From positions 620,001 to 684,000 of the forward strand of contig CAVZCQ010000002.1 in assembly GCA_963773835.1 (NCBI GenBank): a stretch of 64,000 nt of DNA, written 5' to 3'. The notes beneath the pieces were generated by a model. The model had not been told where the DNA came from. It ran no database searches and saw nothing but the letters and a program-made list of their open reading frames with translations. Positions 1 to 7,700 of this stretch are shown here, in pieces. Made by a program: the position numbers and the translations under genes. Origin of the DNA: JOPF136 sp963773835 (GTDB lineage Bacteria > Acidobacteriota > Terriglobia > Acidiferrales > UBA7541). Each line of letters begins with the position of its first letter. Position 1 is the stretch's first letter.

Positions 1-653
1 GCGCAGCCGGGCCCGTGTGTTCCCCGGAGCGTCTGGCGGAGGCCCTGCGACGGATTACGGTGGTCGTGCGCGGGCCGAAACCTGTGGCCGCGTTGAAAGA
101 ACTGGACGTGCCCGTCACACTCACGGCGCCGCAGCCAAACACGTGGCGGGAGCTTCTCGCAGCCCTCGACGAGCGGAAGGCGGCACTGCCGCTCGCGGGG
201 CGCCGCGTGGCGGTACAGGAATACGGCGTGCCGAACGCGGAGCTGCTGGCCGAGCTGGAAGCGCGCGGCGCACGGGTGACGCGCGTGCCCGTCTATGAAT
301 GGGCGCTGCCGGAAGACACCGGACCGCTACTCGCAGCCATCCTGGGGATCAGCCGCGGAGATATCGATGTGGCGCTGTTCACGACCTCAGTTCAGGTGAC
401 ACATTTGATGGAGGTCGCGGGAGAAATGGGCCAGGCGGAAGCGGTGCGGCGCATGCTGAAGCGCAGCGTGGTCTGCTCGATCGGGCCGACGACCACGGAG
501 GGACTGGCGGGACACGGGCTGACCGCAGACCTGGAGGCCTCTCAACCCAGAATGGGGATTCTGGTGACGGAAGCGGCGCGACACAGCGCAGCGCTGCTGC
601 GGAGGAAGCGCGAGGGATCCTATCCCGTGGGCCCGCTATCCGCGGAGCAGTGA
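1..653 (+). CDS. hemD: Uroporphyrinogen-III synthase, 5'-truncated
   Basis: The reading frame is already open at the first bases of the window (codons from position 3), so this is the C-terminal part of a gene that starts upstream. The roughly 217 visible residues read as the second half of HemD. They include a repeat of Rossmann-like alpha/beta elements and typical segments such as RVPVYEW, VALFTTSVQVTHLMEV and SIGPTTTEGLAGHGL. HemD closes and isomerises hydroxymethylbilane to uroporphyrinogen III, the branch point to heme, siroheme and cobalamin. cobA and a precorrin-2 dehydrogenase lie downstream on the opposite strand, so the window opens in a tetrapyrrole neighbourhood. Confident on family; the true start is not visible. 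Confidence 0.85.
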   Translation, partial: AAGPVCSPERLAEALRRITVVVRGPKPVAALKELDVPVTLTAPQPNTWRELLAALDERKAALPLAGRRVAVQEYGVPNAELLAELEARGARVTRVPVYEWALPEDTGPLLAAILGISRGDIDVALFTTSVQVTHLMEVAGEMGQAEAVRRMLKRSVVCSIGPTTTEGLAGHGLTADLEASQPRMGILVTEAARHSAALLRRKREGSYPVGPLSAEQ

Positions 654-768
654 CGCGGCTGACGGCGAAATCCCGTGCGTGCGAAAGCCCCGGCGGTCCG
701 GCAATTCCGATTCCGCGCATTCAGAAATCCGATTGGACTGGCCCGCCGCGTGGCCCTACCCTCGCAAG

Positions 769-1491
769 ATGGACGGCACGGCTCCGGGCTCCCTTGAAGC
801 TCACTCCGAAATTGAAATGGTGCACGCGGTGGGCAGCCGGTTCGCCGCCGCGGACCCGCTGGACCAGGTGCTCCGCCAGGTGGTGACGCTGGTGGCTGGA
901 GTGGTGAAGTGCGATTCGTGTTTCGTATATGCGCTGGAGGGGGACGCGCTGGTACTGCGAGCGTCGCTGAATCCGCACCCGGAAATTGTGGGCCGGCTGA
1001 AATTGCGGATGGGCGAGGGGATCACAGGCTGGGTGGCGGAGCATATGCGTCCGGTGGCGGTGGCCGAGAACGCGTTTCAGGACCCGCGGTTCCAGCGCTT
1101 CCATGAATTGCCGGAGGACCGCTACGAAGCTTTTCTCTCCGTTCCCGTTCTGTGCCGGGGCCGGCTGGTGGGAGTGATCAACGTCCAGCATCGCGCCAGG
1201 TACGTCCACAGCGCGCGGGATATCCGACTGATTTCCACGCTGGGCTTCCTGGTGGGCGCGGAGATGGAGATGGCCCGGCTGGAGAGCGAGAGCAGCCGCC
1301 TGTCCGAAAAGCTGGAGATCCGGAAAACCGTGGACCGCGCCAAGGGAATCCTGCAACGAGAGCTGGGGGTGAGCGAGGAAGAAGCCTACCTGACCCTGCA
1401 ACGCCAAAGCCGCCAACGGCGTAAATCCATGAAGGAAGTGGCCGACGCGATTCTGCTGAGTGAAGAGGTGAAGCGCCGGCCTGGCAGGTGA
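769..1491 (+). CDS. GAF-ANTAR domain regulator (RNA-binding antiterminator type)
   Basis: A 240-residue protein when started at the ATG at 769; an upstream GTG at 679 would add about 30 low-complexity residues. Residues about 15-165 form a GAF sensor domain (FVYALEGDALVLRAS, GEGITGWVAEH, SVPVLCRGRLVGVINVQH). Residues about 180-235 form an ANTAR domain (TVDRAKGILQRELGVSEEEAYLTLQ, MKEVADAILL). ANTAR proteins bind paired RNA hairpins and prevent transcription termination, often in nitrate, nitrite or amide metabolism. Siroheme is the cofactor of nitrite and sulfite reductases and siroheme genes follow here, so a role in nitrogen or sulfur assimilation is a reasonable inference; the ligand of the GAF domain is unknown. 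It converges on cobA with about 30 bp between stops. Confidence 0.85.
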   Translation: MDGTAPGSLEAHSEIEMVHAVGSRFAAADPLDQVLRQVVTLVAGVVKCDSCFVYALEGDALVLRASLNPHPEIVGRLKLRMGEGITGWVAEHMRPVAVAENAFQDPRFQRFHELPEDRYEAFLSVPVLCRGRLVGVINVQHRARYVHSARDIRLISTLGFLVGAEMEMARLESESSRLSEKLEIRKTVDRAKGILQRELGVSEEEAYLTLQRQSRQRRKSMKEVADAILLSEEVKRRPGR

Positions 1492-1521
1492 CGCGGATTC
1501 ACGCGCGAGGCGGGAAATCTT

Positions 1522-2307
1522 TCAAATCCTTTCCGCCGCTTCTTCGACCGGGAATTCCCTCGCCAGGCTTTCTGCGATCGCGTGCGGCGCAAACGTGGGC
1601 GAGACGAAGGCTGCCACTTCGCCAGCAATCAACAGCACGGGAGCCGGCAGGCGCGGCGCAACGGGAAGCGCGGCTACGGTGGTGGCAAGAATCTGCTGAT
1701 CCGGAAGTGTTGCGCGCGAAATCAACGCGCAGGGAGTGCGGTCGGCCAGCCCCGCGGCGCGCAGTTGGTCCGCAAGGCCGGCGTAGTCCTCGCCCGGCAT
1801 GTAGGCGATGACAGTCGCTGCGGCTTTGACGGGCGGGCAGGCATCAGCGGCAGCGCGGCTCCCGGAGGAATGGTTGGAAAGAAACAGGACTCGCGAGGAC
1901 AGTCGGCGATCCGTCAGCGAGATCCCGGCCGCTGCCGCGGCTGCCGTCGCCGCGCTCACCCCGGGAACAATCTCAAAATCCACGCCGGAAGCGCGCAATG
2001 CGTCCATTTCCTCTCCGGCGCGTCCGAAGACGAGCGGGTCGCCACCTTTTAGCCGGACCACGCAACAGCCCTGAGAGGCGCACATCAGAAGCAGCGAGTG
2101 AATTTCCTGCTGGCTGATGCCGGCGCGCCCGCAGCGCTTTCCCACGTTGTACACACGGACGGAGGGCGGGATGAGCGCGAGAACTTCCGGCGAGACGAGC
2201 TCATCGTGAAGCACCACGTGGGCGGAGTGGAGCAGCCGGTGCGCGCGGAGGGTCAGAAGCTCGGGATCCCCCGGACCGGCGCCTACCAGATAGACCTTTC
2301 CGTGCAT
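1522..2307 (-). CDS. cobA: Uroporphyrinogen-III C-methyltransferase (SUMT)
   Basis: A 261-residue stand-alone SUMT. The N-terminal VYLVGAGPGDPELLTLRA glycine-rich segment binds S-adenosylmethionine, and VRLKGGDPLVFGRAGEE is the family signature. It methylates uroporphyrinogen III at C2 and C7 to make precorrin-2. The start at 2307 (MHGKVYLVG) was chosen because the family begins directly with the first beta strand; the longer frame adds 18 atypical residues. The separate precorrin-2 dehydrogenase gene lies 199 bp upstream on the same strand, so the functions fused in enterobacterial CysG are split here. Confidence 0.92.
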   Translation of the reverse strand: MHGKVYLVGAGPGDPELLTLRAHRLLHSAHVVLHDELVSPEVLALIPPSVRVYNVGKRCGRAGISQQEIHSLLLMCASQGCCVVRLKGGDPLVFGRAGEEMDALRASGVDFEIVPGVSAATAAAAAAGISLTDRRLSSRVLFLSNHSSGSRAAADACPPVKAAATVIAYMPGEDYAGLADQLRAAGLADRTPCALISRATLPDQQILATTVAALPVAPRLPAPVLLIAGEVAAFVSPTFAPHAIAESLAREFPVEEAAERI

Positions 2308-2506
2308 GGCACTCCACGAAACTCGGCCTGACAGCTTCGCTCGCAGAGAAAAAACTAGCACGGGCCATCCCCGGCTCTCTCCGCATAAATTGGATTATCC
2401 CTATCAGTCGTTTGAATCGTTCGGAGGCAAAGAGCGATGCGACGCCGGCAGCGGAAGCCCGTTCACCGGACAGTTCGAGGCGACGCGCCCGCAGAGGAGA
2501 GTTTTG

Positions 2507-3133
2507 CTACCCGGCCACTCGCCGGAGAAACACGCCAAACGCGCCCTGCCCGGCCAGGCGATGCAGGGCACGCCGGCGGCGCTCCGGGGACATCGGCTGG
2601 CGGAACAGTTGGGACCGCAAATCGCCGAGGTGGGCGAGCCAGCGTGCGTACTCGGGACCGAACTGGCGTTGGAGTTGTTTGCGAAGGCGCTGGGCCAGCG
2701 CGGGGCTTTGTCCCCCTGTCGAAATCGCAATCTGGAGAGCCCCGCGGCGCACAACTGCGGGGTAATAGAAATCACAGCGGCCGGGATCGTCCACCGAATT
2801 GCAAAGTATGCCTCTGCGCCGGGCCTGCTGAAAAACTGCTTCCTGCACGGCCGGAAATGGAACGGCCACAACCACCAGAAAGGCGCCACGCAGATGGCGC
2901 GGCTGGAAGCGCTTCTGCTTCCAGGTGAGGATTCTGCGGCGCGCCCAGGCGCCTATGCGCTGGGTAGCGCGCGGAGCCACCACGCAGACATCCGCCCCCG
3001 CGCGCAGGAGTCCTGCGATTTTGCCCTCTGCGATCCGGCCGGCGCCGACAACCACGCACCTGCGGCCGGAAAGCTTCAGAAACATGGGAAAAAGGTCTCC
3101 CGGCGCGCGTGGAGTTGACCGGGGCCGAGTCAT
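2507..3133 (-). CDS. Precorrin-2 dehydrogenase / sirohydrochlorin ferrochelatase (Met8p/CysG N-domain type)
   Basis: A 208-residue protein with an N-terminal NAD-binding fold (RRCVVVGAGRIAEGKIAGLL) and the typical continuation ADVCVVAPRA, RGILCNSVDDPGRCDFYYPAVV and QIAISTGGQSPALAQRLR. It oxidises precorrin-2 to sirohydrochlorin and in Met8p-type enzymes also inserts iron to make siroheme. The start codon at 3133 overlaps the stop of the upstream CDP-alcohol phosphatidyltransferase gene in an ATGA arrangement, implying translational coupling. The frame stays open far upstream (to about 3973), but that extension overlaps the phosphatidyltransferase gene and is not used. Confidence 0.88.
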   Translation of the reverse strand: MTRPRSTPRAPGDLFPMFLKLSGRRCVVVGAGRIAEGKIAGLLRAGADVCVVAPRATQRIGAWARRRILTWKQKRFQPRHLRGAFLVVVAVPFPAVQEAVFQQARRRGILCNSVDDPGRCDFYYPAVVRRGALQIAISTGGQSPALAQRLRKQLQRQFGPEYARWLAHLGDLRSQLFRQPMSPERRRRALHRLAGQGAFGVFLRRVAG

Positions 3134-3813
3134 GGGAGCGGCTCGGCGCGGTAGAGTTGCGCGGTATGTTTTGCCGTGGCGGCCAGCGCCATCAGCAGCA
3201 TCCCCGCCATGGCGATGGCGCCGCCGACGTCGAACAGGAGGAAGTCGCGCTCGCGGATATGAACGAGCGGAACGCTGCGATGCAAATACAACGCGACGTT
3301 GCCGATGGAAAGCAGGATGCGCAGTTCCGTGGGGCCGAAGCCACCGAATGACATGTGGAACGTGCCGATCGTGTACGTGGCCAGATACACCTCGATGGAC
3401 AGGATGTAATAGGCCACCAGCAGACCCGCGGCCACGAGCAGGCTCATGTAGCCGGAGAGCGCCAGGCCACCGAGAAGAAACAGCGCGCCGAATGTGTCCA
3501 CCACATGGTCCACGTAAAAGCCGTAGCGCGGGCGCGGCTGATTGCGGAAGCGCGCGAGCGTGCCATCCAGGCTGTCGCCGAACCAGTTGACGGCCAGGCA
3601 GACGATCACCAGCAGCAGTCCCACGCGGTCGCGCCGCGCCAGCCAATACGACAGTCCCGCGCCCAGCATGGCGAGGAAGCCGACCGCGGTGAGGCCGTCC
3701 GAAGTCACCCAGCGCGGCAGGCGGGCGGCGAGCCAGAGCAGGCAGATTTTTTCCAGCCGCGTGAGCACGCTCTGCTGAGCGCGCTCGGCGGAACGAAATT
3801 CGGATGGTTCCAT
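3130..3813 (-). CDS. CDP-alcohol phosphatidyltransferase family membrane protein
   Basis: A 227-residue integral membrane protein with about six hydrophobic segments. It carries the family's metal/CDP signature DSLDGTLAR, then nine residues, then GFYVDHVVD, which supplies the D1xxD2G1xxAR...G2xxxD3xxxD4 pattern. Such enzymes transfer a phosphatidyl or related group from a CDP-alcohol to another alcohol in phospholipid synthesis; the actual acceptor cannot be read from the sequence. The ATG at 3813 (MEPSEFRSAE) was preferred over a 29-residue longer frame. Its stop overlaps the start of the precorrin-2 dehydrogenase gene by four bases, a coupling with no obvious metabolic logic. Confidence 0.85.
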   Translation of the reverse strand: MEPSEFRSAERAQQSVLTRLEKICLLWLAARLPRWVTSDGLTAVGFLAMLGAGLSYWLARRDRVGLLLVIVCLAVNWFGDSLDGTLARFRNQPRPRYGFYVDHVVDTFGALFLLGGLALSGYMSLLVAAGLLVAYYILSIEVYLATYTIGTFHMSFGGFGPTELRILLSIGNVALYLHRSVPLVHIRERDFLLFDVGGAIAMAGMLLMALAATAKHTAQLYRAEPLP

Positions 3814-3981
3814 CGCGGATTTCTCCGTGTATCCCGCAGGGGACACCTGGCGAAAGACTACGCAGGTGGCGGCGGGAAGGCAACGGAGGGACGCCGGCAT
3901 GGAAAGACGAAGACAGATTTAACACGGAAGACACGGAGGAGGGACAGAGAGAGGAAGAGCGGAGGCGCGGCACGGCCCGGG

Positions 3982-4938
3982 CTAGGCGCGGATGCCGATT
4001 ACAGACATGAGGCGGCCGGTGCGGCCGCGTTCACGGCGGTGGCTGAACAGCAGGTCCGTGCGGCAGGCCGTGCACAGCGTGCTGGAAACGATTTGGGCCG
4101 CGGGCACTCCGGCGGCTTCGAGTTGCCAGCGGTTGGCAGCGCGCAGATCCAGACGTACGCGCGGCGCGGGCTGCTCGTGGCCCGGCGGAGTCATAGAAAG
4201 CCAGGGAAAAGGCGCGGGATCGTCGCCGCCGGCCAGCCGATCGAATGGACCATCGAACCACTCGCGCGCGTCCGGAAATTGCGCGGCGTAGGCCTGCGCC
4301 ACCTCCGGCCCGACCTCGTAGCAGCACCGGCCGATGGCCGGACCGAGTGCGGCAACGACGTCTTCCGCCCGCGTGTCGAACTCCATGCGCATGCGGCCCA
4401 ACGTTTTCTCCGCAATGCGGGCCAGCGTGCCGCGCCAGCCGGCGTGGATCGCAGCGACGGCGCGTTGCCGGCGGTCCGCCAGCAGAATAGGGACGCAATC
4501 CGCCGTCTGCACGGCCAGCAGCAGCCCCGGCGTGTGTGTGACGAGGGCATCGCCGCGCGGCGGCCCGTGGGGAGGCGAATCCACGCGATGGATTACGTCG
4601 GTGTGGCACTGGCGCAGGCGGACCAGAATGGCGCGCCCTGTTCCGAGAGCGTGGAGGAACGTGATCCGGTTATGAGCGATGGCTTCCTCACTGTCCCATT
4701 CGGCCGAGCCGAGATTCAGGACGCGAGCGTCGCCGAGCCGGCTGAAGCCGCCGGGACGCGTGCTGAATCCGTGGACGAGCCAGGGGAGCCCGGCGAGAGG
4801 AGTCGCGCGCACGAGCGTGAGGCGGCCCGAGCGGGCGGCCTGCCAACCGGAACCGTTGCCGCCGGGCTCAACGCGATCCGCGGTGCGCCGGCGGCGGACG
4901 CCCGTGAAAGGTTTGCGCAGTTTTTTCATGCGGTGCAC
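3982..4938 (-). CDS. pgeF: Peptidoglycan editing factor / multicopper polyphenol oxidase family (YfiH, DUF152)
   Basis: A 318-residue YfiH/LACC1-type protein. The zinc-ligand segments are all present: RLRQCHTDVIHRV, VQTADCVPILLADRR, AAIHAGWRGTLARI, and the later GPAIGRCCYEVGPEV. Bacterial members act on purine nucleosides and on misincorporated serine-containing cell-wall precursors; the older laccase name is less likely to reflect the physiological role. The first about 35 residues (basic and Gly/Arg-rich) are not part of the domain, so the true start could be internal. Confidence 0.85.
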   Translation of the reverse strand: MHRMKKLRKPFTGVRRRRTADRVEPGGNGSGWQAARSGRLTLVRATPLAGLPWLVHGFSTRPGGFSRLGDARVLNLGSAEWDSEEAIAHNRITFLHALGTGRAILVRLRQCHTDVIHRVDSPPHGPPRGDALVTHTPGLLLAVQTADCVPILLADRRQRAVAAIHAGWRGTLARIAEKTLGRMRMEFDTRAEDVVAALGPAIGRCCYEVGPEVAQAYAAQFPDAREWFDGPFDRLAGGDDPAPFPWLSMTPPGHEQPAPRVRLDLRAANRWQLEAAGVPAAQIVSSTLCTACRTDLLFSHRRERGRTGRLMSVIGIRA

Positions 4939-5005
4939 GGAACAGTATAAGCCGGGTGACGCTGCGGCTCCGAAGGCTCAGTGGTCCGCTGCGAAGAAAT
5001 CGCCG

Positions 5006-6169
5006 TCACCGCGGAGCCATCAATTGTTCCCGCAGCTCCTGGTTCGTTGCCAGGTCGATGCAGGTCCAGGCCATGGCCACGGCGCCGTCCTCCAGCGCTT
5101 TGTCCGCGTCCGGGGTGACGCAGTGCGCGGCGAATTCCGGCTGGTGGTTCACGGCCGGGAGCGAATTGATGCCGATCATGGGGTGGATGGAGGGCATGGT
5201 GAGCGAGACGTTGCCCATATCCGTGGAGCCGGTTGGCCGGGTTTCCCACTCGCCGAGATCCGGAAACGGCCGGCCCAGCGCTTCCGAATTCCTGCGGTAA
5301 ATCGCCGCCATGGCCTCGTGGTGCCGCATCTCGGCGTACGGCTGGTCGCCGCCCGTAATCGCGACCTTTGCGCCGGTGGCCAGTGCTCCGGCCTCAAAGC
5401 AGCGGTACACCTTGGGGCGCAGCTCAGCGAGCTGTTCGAGGGTTTCGGAACGGATCATGTAACGGGCCGAAGTGTGCGCGGGCACCACGTTTGGCGCAGC
5501 GCCGCCTTTGGTGACGATTCCGTGAATGCGGTCAGTGGAGCGGATGTGCTGGCGGAGGAGGCCAATCGCTGTTTGTGCAATGGTCAGCGCGTCCGCCGCG
5601 TTCACGCCCAGCTCCGGAAAAGCTGAGGCGTGCGACTCCTTCCCGGTACAGTGAACGTCAAACATGGAAGCGGCGATGATTTTGGCGCGAAGCATGTCGA
5701 ACGGTGCGGGATGCACCATCATGGCGGCGTGAATGCCCTGAAAAACGCCGCGCTCGAGCAGAAGAATTTTCCCGCTAGCATTGCCCACTTCTTCGGCCGG
5801 CGTGCCGATGACGGTTACGGTGAGCCCGACGTCGTCGGCAACTTTAGCCGCCGCCAACGCGGCGCCAACGGCCGAGGCGGCGATGATATTGTGTCCGCAG
5901 GCGTGGCCGATGCCGGGCAGGCAGTCGTATTCGGCGCAAATTCCGACGTGCAAAGGGCCGGAACCAGCGCGGGCGCGGAACGCGGTGGGAAGATCGCCGA
6001 CACCTTTTTCAACGGCGAAGCCGGCGCTCGCCAGCGAGTCGCAGAGCCAGGAGGAGGCTCGCTCCTCCTCAAAGCCCATCTCGGGGTGAGCGTGGATGCG
6101 GTGGCTGAGCGCGAGGAGGTCCTCGCGGGCGGAGTTGAATCGTTCACGCGCTGCGGATTTTGCATCCAT
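5006..6169 (-). CDS. M20-family metallo-amidohydrolase (AbgB/ACY1L2-like)
   Basis: A 387-residue zinc peptidase-like enzyme. The metal-binding core is seen in GICAEYDCLPGIGHACGHN and in VIGTPAEEVGNASGK, followed by a lid/dimerisation domain (VHCTGKESHASAFPELGVNAADAL) and a C-terminal return to the catalytic domain (STDMGNVSLTMPSIHPMIG). The arrangement is that of the p-aminobenzoyl-glutamate hydrolase / aminoacylase-1-like-2 branch, which hydrolyses amide bonds of N-acyl amino acids or dipeptides. No signal peptide, so it is cytoplasmic. It is divergent from acpS with about 100 bp between them. Confidence 0.87.
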   Translation of the reverse strand: MDAKSAARERFNSAREDLLALSHRIHAHPEMGFEEERASSWLCDSLASAGFAVEKGVGDLPTAFRARAGSGPLHVGICAEYDCLPGIGHACGHNIIAASAVGAALAAAKVADDVGLTVTVIGTPAEEVGNASGKILLLERGVFQGIHAAMMVHPAPFDMLRAKIIAASMFDVHCTGKESHASAFPELGVNAADALTIAQTAIGLLRQHIRSTDRIHGIVTKGGAAPNVVPAHTSARYMIRSETLEQLAELRPKVYRCFEAGALATGAKVAITGGDQPYAEMRHHEAMAAIYRRNSEALGRPFPDLGEWETRPTGSTDMGNVSLTMPSIHPMIGINSLPAVNHQPEFAAHCVTPDADKALEDGAVAMAWTCIDLATNQELREQLMAPR

Positions 6170-6273
6170 GTGCCGATTTCCCTTCGGGTTTCGGGCTTGC
6201 GGCAGTCAGGATAACACGGCCCCCTCGGCATTCCTGTGCGGCCCACTGTTGGCGGCTGTGCTACTGTTGGCCC

Positions 6274-6651
6274 ATGATTGTGGGGCTGGGCATCGACATC
6301 GCGGAGATCAACCGCGTCGAGACCGCCATTCGCCGCTATAGCGAGCATTTCCTGCATCGCGTTTTCACGGCCGCGGAAATCGAATACTGCGAGAGTTACC
6401 GGAACCGTTTCGAGCGCTACGCAGGAAGATTCGCGGCGAAAGAGGCGGCTATGAAGGCGCTGGGAACGGGCTGGCGGCGCGGCATTCGCTGGGTGGACAT
6501 TGAAGTCGTGCGCGAGCCGGGAGGGAAGCCTACGCTGCAGCTCAGCGGGCGCGCGGCGGAATACGCAACGGAGATGGGTGTGCGGCACATCGCGGTCACC
6601 ATCACACACGCCGGGAATACCGCGCTCGCGGAAGTGATATTCGAGAACTGA
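6274..6651 (+). CDS. acpS: Holo-[acyl-carrier-protein] synthase
   Basis: A 125-residue AcpS. Conserved segments are IVGLGIDIAEINRVE at the N terminus, VFTAAEIEYCE and FAAKEAAMKALGTGWRRGI, which provide the magnesium- and CoA-binding residues. The enzyme transfers 4'-phosphopantetheine from CoA to the serine of apo-ACP. The ATG at 6274 begins exactly at the family's first strand; the longer upstream frame is not homologous. Confidence 0.93.
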   Translation: MIVGLGIDIAEINRVETAIRRYSEHFLHRVFTAAEIEYCESYRNRFERYAGRFAAKEAAMKALGTGWRRGIRWVDIEVVREPGGKPTLQLSGRAAEYATEMGVRHIAVTITHAGNTALAEVIFEN

Positions 6652-6715
6652 ACTGCGTGACGCCTTTTGAGGCTCGATCACCAAAAACTAAGAGCAGCAA
6701 CAAAGAATTGCTTCC

Positions 6716-6770
6716 GGGGTTAAAACCCCCGATGGAAGCGCGCGGTTTACGGCGGGGTTGAAACCCCGCC
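6716..6770. repeat. Two GGGGTT-AACCCC hairpins
   Basis: Two palindromes of the same kind lie 22 bp apart after acpS. The first is GGGGTT-AA-AACCCC at 6716-6729; the second is GGCGGGGTT-GA-AACCCCGCC at 6751-6770. They are noncoding, could fold as strong hairpins and sit just beside the mtaB remnant. They look like a dispersed intergenic repeat rather than a terminator, since no T-run follows. Confidence 0.6.
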
Positions 6771-6796
6771 CTTCCGCGTGCACCCTGCTGCTCTCG

Positions 6797-6973
6797 CGGA
6801 CCGAGAACTTCGCCGCGCAGCTTCCCGTCCGAGTGGCTCACCAGCACTCCGAGCCAGACATTCCGCGGCCACTGGCCTTGCACGCGCACATTCAGATAGT
6901 TGGCGATGAGGGCGCCGGTCCACGCCTGCCAGTCCGCGTGCGTGCCGGAGCGGTCGAGCGTCAGCGCGCAATG
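6797..6973 (-). pseudogene. Remnant of the 3' end of a second mtaB copy
   Basis: In the minus frame this stretch encodes HCALTLDRSGTHADWQAWTG and about 40 further residues. It aligns over nearly 60 positions with the C-terminal domain of the intact MtaB at 7701-9119 (VLTLERSGTHADGQAWTG and onward), with roughly 60 percent identical residues by eye. No catalytic MtaB domain precedes it, so it is only the tail. The DUF4386 gene lies between the two copies. The reading frame continues past the homology into non-homologous sequence. Most likely a leftover from a recombination or insertion event that gave mtaB a new tail. Confidence 0.7.
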
Positions 6974-7020
6974 TCGGCTCCCAGGCTGCGCCTGGCGGTC
7001 AACCATGACGTGCTAGGTAG

Positions 7021-7584
7021 TCATTCCCTCCCCTCGCTGGCCTGCTCCTTCCATCGTTGAGCGTTCACACCCATCGCGAGGAGCCACAGGGTCAGCGCTC
7101 CTTCCCCGAAGACGCCGGGGGCCATGCTGTAGGGGGACAGATAGTTTGCGAGCTGAGGTGACAGAAAGGTCAGCCAACCCAAACCACCAAACGCCATCAG
7201 CACGCCCAGAATGCGAGGCAGAAAGGTGGACCTGAAAATAAGATAGCCGATCAGGAGGCAATAGAATCCGAAAAATACCAGGGGGTTGATGTGGAAGGGG
7301 GCAAGATGAAAGGGGCGAAGAGCGCTGATGGCGCATCCCACGAGGCTGAACAACGCCGCGAGCAAAGAGAGGCTCCGGTTCACCGGCTTAAAGATGCCAT
7401 AGAAGAGCAGCGTCACAACGATATAGCACGCAGTCGCGATGAGGTCGGCGGCCTCGCCATAGGCAACAAGCCCGCGACCCGCGAAGACCGCGGCGAATCC
7501 CCCCGTTAGGAAGGTGAGTAAATAAAAGACACCCGCAATTCTGGCCTGGAAACGCGGCGTTGCTTCTGCAATCGGTTCCATCAT
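7021..7584 (-). CDS. DUF4386-family membrane protein
   Basis: A 187-residue integral membrane protein with about six hydrophobic segments (for example AGVFYLLTFLTGGFAAVF, ACYIVVTLLFYGIF, VFFGFYCLLIGYLIF). The N-terminal ARIAGVFYLLT and the PFHINPLVFFGFYCLLIGY stretch are typical of DUF4386. The function of the family is not established. The start at 7584 is supported by GGAGG about 7 bases upstream. It sits between mtaB and the mtaB remnant, suggesting it arrived with or was trapped by the event that duplicated the mtaB 3' end. Confidence 0.75.
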   Translation of the reverse strand: MMEPIAEATPRFQARIAGVFYLLTFLTGGFAAVFAGRGLVAYGEAADLIATACYIVVTLLFYGIFKPVNRSLSLLAALFSLVGCAISALRPFHLAPFHINPLVFFGFYCLLIGYLIFRSTFLPRILGVLMAFGGLGWLTFLSPQLANYLSPYSMAPGVFGEGALTLWLLAMGVNAQRWKEQASEGRE

Positions 7585-7700
7585 TTCAAAGCCTCCAGGA
7601 CGGGCCGCCGGATAAACCCCCATTGTTGGACCATACGCACCGGGGAGCAGTTTGTTTCCTCGTAGGAAGGGCTTGTGACTGGACCGCCCCATTGGGCGCG

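Noticed and set aside
3905..3960. ACACGGAAGACACGGAGG-type purine-rich repeat, and a similar GCAGAG-rich stretch at 49078-49112
   Set aside because: Short degenerate direct repeats without structure or coding potential; too little to call an element.
3134..3973. Upstream extension of the precorrin-2 dehydrogenase frame (about 280 extra codons)
   Set aside because: It lies entirely over the CDP-alcohol phosphatidyltransferase gene in another frame, is Arg/Pro-rich and lacks any domain.
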